From NCBI GenBank assembly GCA_024345305.1, contig BRON01000009.1, forward strand, positions 868,001-932,000: a stretch of DNA of 64,000 nt. The letters run 5' to 3'. The notes beneath the pieces are model-generated. The model saw nothing but the letters and a program-made list of their open reading frames with translations. It made no database searches and was not told where the DNA came from. The translations under genes and the position numbers were made by a program. Source of the DNA: Mrakia gelida. Lineage: Eukaryota > Basidiomycota > Tremellomycetes > Cystofilobasidiales > Mrakiaceae. Each line of letters starts with the position of its first letter. Positions within the stretch are counted from its first letter, which is position 1. Below, piece by piece: positions 53,245 to 64,000 of the stretch.

Positions 53245-56200
53245 ATGTTCTCGAACGTACGTGTCCCTCCCCTCTCCTCCCCTCCTCCCGCGCGTGTGTA
53301 TAGAAGAACGAGCGAGCTGATGTTGGTGTTGGTGTTGGGTGTGGCGAATCGATATCGAACAGGCTGTAGCTGCTTCGCTTGGGAGGAAGGGGAAGTGAGT
53401 CCTCGCCCATCTCGTTTCTCTATACACCTTTCCAGAGGAAGAAGAAGAGAGCTGACCTCGCTGCTTGGCTCCACTGATGCTGGTATAGATTCGGAATCCT
53501 TTGGTACGTCGAGACGAGAGAGGGAGACGAGAGGAACGAACGAGCGAAACGAGGAGCTCATCTTCCTTCGTTTCGTTCTTGGGTTGGGCTGGGATATGTG
53601 TAGGTTGGCAGCGACTGTTGGATCTCACGTACGTCGCTTCTTCTCCTTGTTCGTTGTTCCGAGAAACGAGCGAGAGAGCTGACCCCCGTCGTCGTCGTCG
53701 TTCTCCATCATCTCCTCTCGCTCCTCTCCCTCCTCCTCCTCTCCTCCTCCCTCGCTCGTTTCCTCTCCCCCTCTACCACCTCTCACCTCGCCTCGCTCAC
53801 CCGCCCACCCACGCCCGCACCCACGTCACAGGAACGTTCCCTCCCCAAATCCGACCTGATCAAACTCAACCTCACCGAAGCCTGTGAACAAATCGTCGCA
53901 GGAGAACCAGGAGGAATCGATTCAGGTCTTGCTACTCCCTCCCCTTCCCCTTCCTCCTCCGATCTCTCTTCCGAGTCAGAGGAAGAGGAAGATGGGGAGG
54001 GAGGGAAGAAGAGGAAGGCTAAGAAGGCGAAGAAGAAGAAGCCTGTCAAGAGGAGGAAGAAGAAGGGTGCGAGAGGAGAGGGCGGGGAGGAGGGAGAGAA
54101 GGTCGTGATTGGGTTGAGGTTGAGTGCTAATTTGATGCTGGGAGTCTGTAGGTGAGTACGACGGGTCTCTTATCTTTTCGAGCGAACGAGCGAGAGAGAG
54201 CTGACACAACTCGTTTGGTTCGTAGGGTGTACGATCTCCAAGTTTCCGTCACTTCCGTTCGTCCCTCTCCTTCCTCGTTCCTCCCTCTTGCCTCGCTGAC
54301 CGTCGTGCTTCGTTTGGCATGCAGTCCGACGCGACCCACCTCTTCCTCGCCCTCCGACCGATGCTGAACGACTACGTCAAGGGAGGCAAAGCTGGAGTTG
54401 CTGGAGGGCCGAGAAGACTTGACATGCCTGATGATGGAGGAGCGAGGTCAGTCACAAACTCACCCTACCCTCTCGCTCTCGTCGTTCGAAGCCGACCTCG
54501 TTTCGCGCTTTGGTTGGACGGAAAGCAGAGCCAACACGAGCAACTTAGATGCACCGGAGGAGAACATGCTTGGATTCGGATTGGATTTCGGGATGGCTGC
54601 TGGGTTTGGAGGGGAGGTGAGTTCGACGCGACGAGTTTCGTTCCGAGCGACGGAGAGCTGACCTTCGTTTGGGGTTTGGGTTTGGGCTTGGGTAGGAATG
54701 GGACAACCTGAACTTTGGAGAGCCTGTTTTGTCAGTTGGGAAGGCGACGAGTTTGAGTCAGAGCACGAGGACAGGGGAGGAGGAGGAAGAGGAAGACGAG
54801 GAGGGAGGTGAGTTATCGTCGCGTCTCGTTTCGTTCCTTCGACGTTTCGAGCGAGCCGCTGACCTCCGACCTTTGCTTGACGGTGTGGTCTGATGCGGAA
54901 TAGAACGAGCACGAGGAGCACGAGCAAGTGGAAAAGCTAGTACCATTGGATCTCCTTCACGAATGTTCGTTCACGTCTCGTCGCGTCTTTCTCCTTCCCA
55001 CCCACCCTCCCTCCCTCCTTTCCTTCTACTGACCTTTCCTTTCCCCTCCGACTCTTCTCACGTCGCAGCAACCTCCACGAACCTCACCTGTACGCTGGAT
55101 CGGATCATCGAGCCTCCCAAGGCGCACCGGAAGTCGAGTTCGAACCGGGAGTCGACCTCGGACTTGGCCTCCTCGGAGACGACGAGATGGCGATGGATCT
55201 GGACGGAGGAGCTTCTGGATGGGGTGCTAGACCTGGTAGTAGCTCGGCTGGTGGATTGGGGCTGGGGGGGTGAGTCGCACGTCTCCCTCGCTCTCACTTG
55301 CTCGGGTCTTCGTTCGATGTGGTCGAACTCGAAACTGACGCGTCGTTCTCTCCCTCCATTTGCGTCTCCTCTTCCCTCTTTCGCAGTGACGATGGATATC
55401 AGTACCCCGACGACGGAGCTGGATTTGAATTCGGAGCGGACGATGGAGGTCAACCGATGGCTGGCATCGACGAGTCGATGAGACCCAAGGACGCGACGGA
55501 ATCCTCTTTACTCGTGAGTTGTTCTTCTTCCCAACTCTCTTCCCTCTCCATTCTCTCCCTCTCTATTCCTCCTTCTTCCCCATCTTATCTTATCCTCATC
55601 CTCGTAACCGTGCTCGCTGTCGAACTCGACGCGTCCTCGCTCGTCTCGCACGAACGCGCACTGACTCGTCCTCTTTTCGACGCGACGACGACGCACAGGA
55701 CGACGAATCCTCCCTCGCCTCGATCCTCAAAGGTCCAGCTACTGGGAAATCCAAGAAGAAGAAGACCGTCAAGCTCGCGAAGATGGACGACGAGTTGACT
55801 TATCCTGATCACGGTGAGTCAGTCTCCCTCGGACCCATCTTCCTCGCGTTCTCGAGGGACGAGACGAGACTGACTCCTCGCTTTCTCGGCTTGGTCTCCC
55901 GCTCGTCTCGCAGTCATCAAGGGATGGAGGAAAGACTACGTCAAGTCGATGATCGAGCAAGGGAACGCTGCGAAGGAGAAGCAGGCGGAGAAGAGTGCGA
56001 AGGAGGCGGCGGTGGGGTTGTTGCAGGGGATTCCGGTTGGGGGTGGTGAGTCTGTCGAGTTTGGTACCCTCCTCGTTCGTTCGAAACAATCATGCTGACT
56101 CGTCTTTGCTCGTTCTTTGACTCGGCTCCAGTCCAAGCTCCTGAACTCGTCAACCTGTTCGTCCGAGCTCGACGCGCTCTTTCGCTCGCTCGCTCGTTTC

Positions 56201-58171
56201 GACGCGGCTGACCCCTTTGTCCTTTTCTCTTCATTCCTCATCTCAGCATCCTCGGTCAGCAGAACCAGAAGAAGTCCTTCATCAAAAGTGAGTCGCACCA
56301 ATTCTCGTTTCTCCCTCGAACGTCCCTTCCTCCTCTTCGTCTCGCTGACTCCTCCTACCCTGTCCCTCCTCGACTCCCACCACCCTCACCTCCTCTCGCC
56401 ACCCACCTTCCTCTTGCAGCTCCCAAACCCCGAACCAAGCGAAAGAGAAAACGCGTCTCAGCCGCCGGCGAAGGATCCGAAACCGAGGAAGGAGAGGAGA
56501 AGGGACAACAACCGTTCGCGTACCCTGACGACTTCGGCTTCGACATGGGAGACGTCCAGCCTATGGGAGAGGGAGACGAGCACATGGAGAGATACGTGGA
56601 TTACTCGATTCGTGAGTCGACGATGGCGAGGAGCCGAGGGAGGTTGGGTGGGCAAGGGCGGGTTGGTTCGCACGAGCGAAAACGCGAGCTGACTCGACTT
56701 CGCGGTTCGCTTCGGTTTGCGTCTGAACAGCTCTCAAGGGAGACGATACTCGAAGATCTGAGGAGGACGAGTCGGAGGTTGGGAGGAGAGCTGGGAGTAG
56801 TAGGAAGAGCTCATCGGCTCCGGTGAGTTTCGATCAGACGCGTCTCTCTCCCCTCTCCCTACGAGCTTTCTGACACGTTCTCTTCTTCTCGTTCGTTCCA
56901 CAGTGGGACTCGGTTCAACGACGAGGGAGGGAGTCGTCTGTTGGTCTCCTCGGTGGTGAGAAGAACCTCTCCTCGTCCGTTCTCGAAACGAATGAGTCGC
57001 TGACTCGTCTGGTTCGTTTCTCGAACAGACGGCGGCTTCGGACCTGGCTCCTCTTCCTACGGACGACCAAGCACTACCGGAAGACCTTCTCTCGCTGCTG
57101 CTGAGTGAGTTCGAAAACCTCCTCCCCCTCAAATCTTCCCCGCCTTCGTTTCCCGCTGACTCGTCGCGTTTTCTCCTGCCCTCCTTGAACACAGCGTCTT
57201 CGCCGCTCGACGACATCAACGAGCTGGATCGTACGTCTCTTCTCATCGCTCGGGAAGTGTCGATAGGTTCGGGAGACCTTCGAGAGTCGGGACGGAGGAT
57301 GGGTTGGAGGCTGGTGAGTCAAATCCTCTCTCCCCTTTCGAGCGAGGTGCTTTGAGACACGCGTCGAGCTGACGAGTTTTGCACGGCTGGATTTGGTTGG
57401 ACTTGAAGCTTATCCCGAGGCTGAGATGCTTCAGGATGAAGGGTATCTTCAGGAGGGAGAAGAGGTTGTGGAGACGTTCTCGGTGAGTTTGGGTTGGGCG
57501 GAAATCGACGCGTCGAGGAGAGGTGGGACTTCGCGGCTGATCCGAGTTTGATCGCATTAATTCTCCAGCTCGAGGTGCGTGGGTTTTTCCACATCTTTCT
57601 TGCTAACCCCAAGACCACCTCCTGACGTCTTCGCTTCGACTCCCTCGCTCACACAGAGACAAAGCTACACGTTCGTTCCTCTCTCTTCCTCCTGTTCCGT
57701 CCTCATCTCGTCCCTTCGCGTCGTTGAGCGTCCCTCCTCCCTTTCCCCTCCCCTACCAGTTTCCTCGAATACCTCAAGAAGATGGTCGTCGACCTTCCCA
57801 AGCCCTCCCCTGCTCTGAACGAAGAAGGAGAGGACGAAGCCGAACCCTTGCTCTCGATCGACTTCTCCGTGCTCGTCCCCGTCGAGAGGTTCGTCTCTCC
57901 CTCCCTTCTTCACCTTTCCCCTTCGACCTTCGCCTTTACTGAACAGCTCACTTTGATATTCGATACAGCTGCACCCCCTCCGCCGCCGCCAAAGGGTTCT
58001 ACCAGTGCTTGGGTGCGTCTTGGACCCGCTGGACTGGACAACTTCGCTCGACGCGAGGCGACTCGACTGACCCTCCCTCGTTCGCGAAACGGAACAGTTC
58101 TCTGCACGAAGGATATCATCGGACTGTCGCAGGAGGAGGATTTCGGGGAGATTACGGTCAGGCTCAAGTGA
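53245..58171 (+). CDS. REC8: cohesin kleisin of the REC8/RAD21 family, REC8-like
   Basis: Kleisin subunit closing the Smc1-Smc3 ring. The N-terminal domain is assembled from exons of 12, 32, 15 and 25 nt: MFSN, AVAASLGRKGK, FGILWLAATVGSH, ERSLPKSDLIKLNLTEACEQ. After a Lys/Arg/acidic insert it continues IGLRLSANLMLGVCRVYDLQ and VSSDATHLFLALRPMLNDY. WLAAT-GS and the F-G-I/L-L context are typical of REC8, while RAD21 usually reads WLAAHW. A long, disordered, acidic and Ser-rich middle (separase sites expected but not pinned) leads to the C-terminal winged helix: FLEYLKKMVVDL, LLSIDFSVLVPVERCTPSAA, AKGFYQCLVLCTKDIIGLSQ, EEDFGEITVRLK, stop at 58171. About 20 exons; GTTCGT donor at 57889. Expected role: sister-chromatid and monopolar cohesion in meiosis. 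Confidence 0.85.
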
Positions 58172-58746
58172 GGAGGAGGGAGTCGCTTTGCTTTCGGTTT
58201 CGGTTCGGTTCGAGTTTCGTCTTTTGCATCCACTTCGATTTCTGCTGCTCTTCTTTTTGCCTTTGATTTTGGTTGTTGTTTTCGTCGCCTGCACTCACGA
58301 CGATGGTCTTACTCGTTCTTGAAGGAAGTAAGAGAAAGGAGAAGAGGATGAGATCGAGAGAACGACCGTCGACGCGTCGTTTCGCCCTCGTCGGCTTTCT
58401 GCTGTCTTCTCTCTTCGTTTCAACCAGAGAGATCCAGACCAATCAAGTAGTCTCACCTCATATGCTAGTCGTGAACTGTCGTGAAGATGAGATAGGGCAT
58501 CTCGGCAACGTAAAAGGTAAGAGATGGCGAGCACGAAACCAAAACCTAACGCGTCGGCGCTGCCGACGAACGCAACGCCTCTTCGCGTTCTCGGAAACCA
58601 TAAATCTTCGGCCCAAAGTCTCAGCTCAAGTTTCATCGTAGATGTTCACTCATGCCACTCACCTTATTTTCATTATCGCACCATTTCCCCCACTACCATC
58701 AACCATCAACCACCCTCAATCTCTCAACCTTCAATCCATCAACAAC
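58172..58746. other. intergenic: kleisin 3' flank and promoter of secreted protein 1
   Basis: 575 nt. T-rich patches after the kleisin stop (CTTTTTGCCTTTGATTTTGG near 58253-58272) and an ATC/CAA-rich 5' leader before 58747. No gene recognised. Confidence 0.45.
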
Positions 58747-59060
58747 ATGCGCTTCCCCCTCCTCCTCTTCGCCTCCCTCCTCCTCCTCCTCCTTCAAGGA
58801 ACCGAAGCCACTCGACCTGGAGCTCGAGTTAACAAAGCGCATCCTGCTCGAGGGTCGGAGATCGATAAGGACACGATGAGGACCATTCAGCAGAGGCAGA
58901 CGAACGCGAGGGAGATTTTGAGGAGGAGGAAGGGGCCGAGACCTGCTAGGTGAGTTGAGTTGACTCGCTGGCTTTCGACAGGAGAGAGGGGAAGTTGTTG
59001 CGAGAGTTGGGTACTGACTGGGTTTATGGTTCCTGGGATGGTTGGTGCAGACGTTCGTGA
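58747..59060 (+). CDS. small secreted basic protein 1 (tandem pair)
   Basis: Exons 58747-58949 and 59051-59060; about 70 residues. A strong signal peptide (MRFPLLLFASLLLLLLQGTE, cleavage likely after TEA) is followed by a short basic mature part with no cysteine, ending QQRQTNAREILRRRKGPRPA and RRS. It shares DRQT/QRQT-x3-E-(D/E)-I-L-(K/R)-R-x-RKGPRP with the next gene, and the intron interrupts the same place. Function unknown; a secreted effector, antimicrobial or signalling peptide are possibilities without evidence. Confidence 0.72.
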
Positions 59061-59436
59061 AAGAGGACGGGTGGCGAACGGGAAGACGACGTCGGGACGC
59101 GGCGTGTTGTTTTGATTAGGGTTTCACGACGAGGCGGAGGGATGTTGAGGTTTGGGGGCAGTCGAGCTGGGGACGAGGTATCTATATATGCGTCTGCTAA
59201 CGAATGGACCCGTCCTCAGCACGACGAGGGAAGGCGGGAGGCAGACAGGACGTTCGTTCAACTCTCAAATCAGCCGCGTCGACGCGACGCCTCTTCAAGA
59301 ACGAATTCGTTCCCATCGGAATCCTTCGTCGGATCTTCGTCGGATCCAAACGAACTGTCCCTCACAGACGCGAAACTCAACCTTTCGACCCGCTCCTCCT
59401 GCCTCTCACCCAACCATCAACAACATCGTCGCCGAA
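59061..59436. promoter_or_regulatory. spacer between the two secreted-protein genes
   Basis: 376 nt. Contains GTATCTATATATG (59179-59190), a good TATA box about 250 nt upstream of the second start. Confidence 0.55.
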
Positions 59437-59770
59437 ATGCAACTCTTCCACCTCGTCCTCGCAGCTCTCCTCCTCTTACAGAGCACCTCAGCAGCTCGCA
59501 TCACCAGACCTCGTAATCCGAAGGGCACAGAACTCGAAAGATGGGCTGGCAGGGCTGTCCAGGATCGACAGACGAAGGTGGAGGATATCTTGAAGCGGAC
59601 GAGGAAAGGTCCTCGACCTAAGGCTCGGTGAGTTCTTTTCGCGAGACGCAGGAGTGAATGCAAGCTCGAGCTGAGCAGAGCATGGGTTTGCTTTTGCTTG
59701 CTTCAGGGGTCCGAGCATCTTAGGAGAGAGGGGAGAAGGAGGGGGAGGGACGGGTGGGAAGCTGGTTTGA
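59437..59770 (+). CDS. small secreted basic protein 2 (tandem pair)
   Basis: Exons 59437-59627 and 59707-59770; about 84 residues. Signal peptide MQLFHLVLAALLLLQSTSA, then ARITRPRNPKGTELERWAGR and AVQDRQTKVEDILKRTRKGP followed by RPKAR. After the intron the two paralogs differ: this one has a Gly-rich tail ending KLV. Cysteine-free. The exon-1 tail is shared with the upstream gene, so the pair is a local duplication. The exon-2 acceptor (CTTCAG|GGG) is the best available, but the tail is less certain than exon 1. Confidence 0.7.
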
Positions 59771-60178
59771 CGGGATCGAGGCGGGACGGGATGTGAGGTG
59801 GGAAGGTTGGGCGACAGTGGGTCGAGATAAGGATACGAGGGGTAGATTCATGCATAGGCGATGTAGCTAGTGAGGTGTATATCTGCGAGAAGGCGAGAAA
59901 GGGGAAGGGAAGGTCAGCGAACTTGTCGACGGGAAGGATGGGACGAGACTCGAACGGAAAGCTCACGTTTTCGACGCGGCTTTGTGACGACCAGAAAGAT
60001 CCCGTCCAGCGCGGTAAGATGACGAGGGTACGACTTGAGAGGGGAGGGATGAGGGTGTGAGGCGAGGGGACGGGAGGAGAGAGGCTGGAAGGGAAACGAA
60101 AGGAGAACGACGCGTCAGTTCTCTCGATCTCGATCTCGAACGACGAGAAGGTAAAGAAGGGGAGTGACTCACGTTGAC
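59771..60178. other. intergenic between secreted protein 2 and the next F-box-like gene (convergent)
   Basis: 408 nt. On the minus strand a probable 3' UTR intron follows the stop at 60179 (donor GTGAGTCACTCC, CTGACGCG branch context). No gene seen. Confidence 0.4.
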
Positions 60179-62232
60179 CTAAGATAATCGAGTGAAGAAA
60201 CGACCCAGAGTGAAGGCAGGTGCGAAGTCGGGTTCTTCTTTGAAAAGAGGAGGTCCAGAGAGCACCCAATCGATCAAGTCCTCCCAATCCCGCCATCCGT
60301 GACCAGGAGGCTCCCGCTCCGACACCTCCTTCGACCTTGCGTCAAAGATCGACTTCGAGGAATCCATCTCGTCCCTCCTGCATACCAACGATCCCTGCAA
60401 CTCATCTCCTGCAACTCATCTCCGGCGTACGCGAGCCACTCCAATTCCTCCAAACTCGAGCTCGAAGCGAACAGCCGTCGCCACTCGTCCTCGAACGGAG
60501 CCACGTAGTAGGCGAGGGTTCGTTTCCGATGGATTCCAGACGCGAGGATACGGTGTCGAACGTGATCTCTCTCGGAGGCGGTCATGTTCCTCGCGTCCCA
60601 AGAGTTTTCGTCCTCGAGCTCGTGAAGGATGTACTCGACGCTGGCTTGGTCGAGGTCGGGTGGTTCGGGCCTCGGGACGCTGAAGGGTAGATGGAGGATG
60701 GAAAGGAAGTGGAATTCGGCGAGAGCGGCGATGCTTTCAGCGATCTGGAGAAGCAGGGAAAAGAAGAGGGACGCGTCAGGATTAGTCGAGCCACGAATGG
60801 ACGAGAACGACGAAACAAGACGCTCACTTGAGGGGTTCTGAAGGTTCCTCCGATGGCGAGGTCTCTAAGGTTCGGGAATGCCGAAGCGAGAGCCAGAAAC
60901 ATATCCGTCTTCAGCTCTGGAACCTCAGCCTCGGCCTCGACTTCGATGAAGGCGACTCTCTCGAACGCGAGAGTGACGAGCTCCCTCCCTTCCTCCCGTG
61001 ATAGTTCCAACACCACGTGCTCCATGCCGCCGAAATCACTCCAAGGGACAATCTCCTCGTCCGAAAGTCCCTCAAGTCCGTCGATGTGAGCGAAGGCGGG
61101 CCAGGGAAGGAAGATTAGACCGCCCACTTGCGCTCGTTGATCATATCTTGAGGGCCCGACGTTCCAACGAACTCCAATCGTCGAATGGACGGATGAGCCT
61201 TGACGACGAGCGAAAGCCATTCCGTTTCGGTGAGAAGTTCGGGGAAGGGTTTGTAGATGGACGAGGTTCCGAGGGTGAGGACGACGAGACCTGCGAAGGG
61301 GTTGGACTCGGAGAGGAGGAGGGGAAGAGGGAAGTCGTCCTCCCCGTAGCCTTTGAGATCGAGGTGATGTATGTGGAGGTGATGGTGATGTACGAACGAT
61401 GAGAGGTTCCTGTAGAACCAGTGGTCGAGGTCGTGAATCGTTCTGAACGCCTCTTCGTCGTAAGCGACGTGTTCGATGGTGAGAGGATGGGATCGAGTCC
61501 GAGTAAAGGAGGAGTCGTAGGGAGCTGGGGAGAACCATCTGTCGTATGCGAAGAGCCGGAGGGTAGGATGAAGGAGGACGGCGTGTTCGAGGCTTTTGTT
61601 GAGAGCGAGGAAGGTGTCGGGGAACTTCTCGAGCCTGAAGGTCTCGAGCTGGGAAAGAAGTCTGACCGCGAGGGCGAGATCGCTGAGGTTCGTGTACGAT
61701 TGCCCGGGAGTTTGGTTGATGGATATCACTAGGGATCTACGAGGTTGGTGGGAGCGCAGAGGTCAGCAACGAGCTGGCGAGAGCTGAAGGGAGGGGAGGG
61801 GAGAACGAGGAGGAGACGAACCTGACGAGACCTGCCAGCTCTTGAGACTGAGCGACGTTCAACAGCGAATCCGTGATCTCTCCAACCGAGGTGACGGTGA
61901 TCTTTCTGAAGAGGAGAGGCCGAGTGATCTAAGGAAAGGGTAAAACAAACGAGGGAAGGAGAACGAAGAGGTCAGCTTCGTCGAGCTCAACCTTCCCTTC
62001 CTTCCCTCCCCCCGCCCCTCCCTCGCTCCCACTGCTCCCCTCCCGACCGCTTCCACGCAAGGTCTAGCCCGCTCACCTCTCTGAACAGTCTGCTCGTCGC
62101 ATGAATCGCTGGCAAATCCTCTCGGCGAGCCTCCTTGATGATCTGAGAGACGAGGTCGAAGGGAAGTCGAGGAGGAACTCGACGAGTTTGACTCGACCTC
62201 GAGGAGGGAGAGCTGGCTTCGAAAGCTGACAT
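60179..62232 (-). pseudogene. F-box-like/LRR-like gene with a 14-bp duplication frameshift near its end
   Basis: Starts MSAFEASSPSS, then an F-box-like helix pair (PPRLPFDLVSQIIKEARRED, LPAIHATSRLFRE), a linker ITRPLLFRKITVTSVGEITD and AQSQELAGLVRSLVISINQ, then a solenoid of irregular leucine-rich segments (HLDLKGYGEDDFPLPLLLSE, VVLTLGTSSI, WSDFGGMEHVVLELSREEGR, FPNLRDLAIGG). A perfect 14-bp direct repeat (60395-60408 and 60409-60422) shifts the frame; with a single copy the frame would run ...YAGDELQGSLVCRRDEMDSS to a stop at 60179. As the sequence stands the frame instead ends at 60274 in a non-family tail. The gene is either recently disrupted, truncated, or reported with a small error. 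Function: presumed SCF adaptor; target unknown. Confidence 0.75.
60395..60422 (-). repeat. 14-bp perfect tandem duplication inside a coding exon
   Basis: CTGCAACTCATCTC occurs twice back to back (plus strand). The repeat length is not a multiple of three. Confidence 0.95.
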
Positions 62233-62675
62233 GGCGAGAGCTGGGAGTCCTATCCGAGTCCTGACGGGGTCGGGGTGAGTCTTGCCGGGAGATCGAAGAG
62301 GAGGTCGAAGAAGACGGTTTGGAGGAGCAGATGGGAGAGAGAAGGAAGGAAGGAAACGAGTCGAGCGTCCATCAGTTTCGAGGTCGAGCTCGTCGTCAAG
62401 ACCCTTCTCCTTCCCTCCGTCTTTTTGGAACTTTTTCTTCGAGGAAGCTCGTATCTTCTAGCTAGTCTTCGCATAGAGTGGGCTTGTGGGTATCAAGCGA
62501 GGCGAAAACAGAAGGAAAGGAGAGGCAGCGTCTCCCTCTCGTCGCTCGGCGCCGCGTTGTTCTCACTTAGGAAACGAGGCAACCCACAAACTCGAAGGCG
62601 AAACCTATACGGCGACAAAGAGATCTAGAAGACACGAACAAAGCCAACCAAGTTCCTCACTCTACTCTACTCTAC
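62233..62675. other. intergenic: F-box-like promoter and R3H-type gene 3' flank
   Basis: 443 nt. The short TCTAC repeat (ACTCTACTCTACTCTACTC near 62659-62676) may be in the 3' UTR of the next gene. No gene seen. Confidence 0.45.
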
Positions 62676-64000
62676 TCAACCGTACAAAAACTCCCAGAAA
62701 CTTCCCTTCTTCCCTGCTCCTCGTCGCGCTCCTCCCACCTTCTCTCCCACCTCGACTTTCCTCCTCGTAGGAGTCTCCTCCCCTTCCCCACCCTCCTCTC
62801 CGACGTCGATGGCCTTCCTCGGCGTAGGCGTTCCAACGGGATCCGAAGGTCGAGAAGCCGCCGGACGAGGTGTTGACGGAGGGAGAGGGAGGAGGGAGTC
62901 GGTTGATTCGTTGGTGAGGGTCGTGGATGCGGGGTTGGGAATAGGAGTGGGGTTCGGATCCAAATCCAACGAAGCGATAGAGGAGGACAGCGAGAGCATA
63001 GCGATAGAGGAGGCGCTCTCGTCGTCTGAAGACTCGTACTCGTCGTCTTCGTTTCGATCGATCACCACTCCCTCGACCGCCACCCCTCCCTCAGCAGCGA
63101 CAACGACAGACCCAGCGAGAGGAATGATAAGGAGGTCGTCTCCTCCCATCTCACTAGCACTGCTGTCTTCCTCCCATCTCCCTCCTCCTCCTTGCGACGA
63201 CGCGACTTCCGAGTCCGTTCCGCTCCCTCCTGCGATGGACGAGCCTGAGAGGTCCGTGGTCGGAGGAGTGTCGAGGGAGAAGCCTCCTCCTGTGGAGGGG
63301 AAGGTAGGTTGAGCGAGACGAGAAGTGGAAGAGGAAGGGCGGAGGAGGACGTAGGTGAGTCGAGAGCCGAGGGGAGTGGTTTTGGAGAAGGAGACGAGGT
63401 TGCGATGACGAGCGACGCAGTGGACGACGAATCTGCAAAAATAACGAAGAGGTTGGTGGGTTGGTTTGGGAAAGCTGGGAAGGTAGTTGAAGAGGAGGGA
63501 AGACTGACCTATCGAAACCCTCTGGAACGGACCAGGTGAGACTCGCCTCTCCCCTCGCGACCTCGACGATGGCTGGGACGGTTCCGTCTTCCTTCTCGAA
63601 CTTCCTACTCAGCTCGTCCAGACCTCCCAGGACCTCTCCTCCACGCACGTCTGACCTGTCCGGTGAAGGAACGAGGTAGTCGTCGATGATCCTCCCTCTT
63701 CCCCCTCCTCGTCCTCCGTTCAATCGCCTCATGAGGACGACGCTAGCTCGCACTTCCTGCTCCCAGCTCTCCAGCTCCTCCTCGATGATCCTGACGAGTT
63801 CCTCTGATCGAGCTCCACGGTTGCGAAGGGTTCGACGGATTCCCTTGAGCGAGAGCGAGAACGTTCCTGCGAGGGCTGAGGCTGGATCGGGGGAGGGTGG
63901 TTCAGGAGAGGGAGCTGGACGAGTTCGTGGGAGGAGGTGAGCGGGGAGAGGAGTAGGGAACGTTGGAGTGGGGAGAGTGGAAGGGTGGAGAGAAACATCT
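62676..64000 (-). CDS. R3H-associated N-terminal-domain protein, cut by right edge
   Basis: Minus strand, entering from beyond the window. The first visible frame starts in a Pro/Thr-rich stretch (LPTPTFPTPLPAHLLPRTRP), then GTFSLSLKGIRRTLRNRGAR, EELVRIIEEELESWEQEVRA and SVVLMRRLN, a Gly-rich linker, LGGLDELSRKFEKEDGTVPA and ASLTWSVPEGFDR. An intron at about 63432-63508 follows, then FVVHCVARHRNLVSFSKTTP and LGSRLTYVLLRPSSS, then an acidic Ser-rich tail ending GSFWEFLYG and stop at 62676. The FVxHCxARxxxxVSFSK block with the LKGIRxxLR helix is the R3H-associated domain pattern common in basidiomycetes. Role unknown, RNA binding possible. The start codon is outside the window. Confidence 0.72.

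Overview
The window is nuclear DNA of an intron-dense basidiomycete fungus. The gene set is typically fungal: TPS1, ERG11/CYP51, chitin synthase, SUA5, YKT6, a REC8-type kleisin and histones H3 and H4. The introns are mostly 50-110 nt, usually with GTGAGT-like donors and a CTGAC branch point close to the acceptor. Intron density, GC-rich codons and the branch consensus fit Pucciniomycotina (Microbotryomycetes-like yeasts), but placement below Basidiomycota is inference.

Layout. 1-5 kb: 5' end of TPS1 (-) and an AhpC/TSA-like redox protein (-), then a long shared promoter region. 5.2-17.5 kb: ERG11 (+), a large disordered protein (+), an F-box/LRR-like gene (-), F-box-like family member A (+) and SUA5 (+). 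17.8-31 kb, all on the minus strand: a helical-repeat protein, an NCS1 permease, an aldehyde dehydrogenase and a one-domain SCP2 protein. 31-48 kb: F-box-like B (-), chitin synthase (+), three related methyltransferases (-), and F-box-like C (+), which carries an in-frame stop. 48.7-50.8 kb: divergent histone pair H3/H4. 51-58 kb: YKT6 (+) and a REC8-type meiotic cohesin kleisin (+). 58.7-59.8 kb: a tandem pair of small secreted proteins. 60-62 kb: a further F-box-like gene with a 14-bp tandem duplication that shifts the frame. Right edge: an R3H-associated-domain protein cut by the window.

Most genes are unlinked housekeeping functions (sterol synthesis and transfer, cell wall, trehalose, tRNA modification, vesicle fusion, chromatin, meiosis). 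There is no evident metabolic cluster. The accessory signal lies in the F-box-like genes, the duplicated methyltransferases and the paired secreted proteins.

The most unusual property is splicing. Protein-family alignment forces very small exons: 2, 10 and 12 nt in SCP2; 11 and 14 nt in ALDH; 11, 14 and 17 nt in chitin synthase; and a 15-nt exon encoding the SAM-binding glycine loop at the same place and phase in all three methyltransferases. Many donors read GTTCGT, and two are apparently GC. Exon boundaries were worked out by hand from reading frame and family resemblance; no search or transcript data were available.
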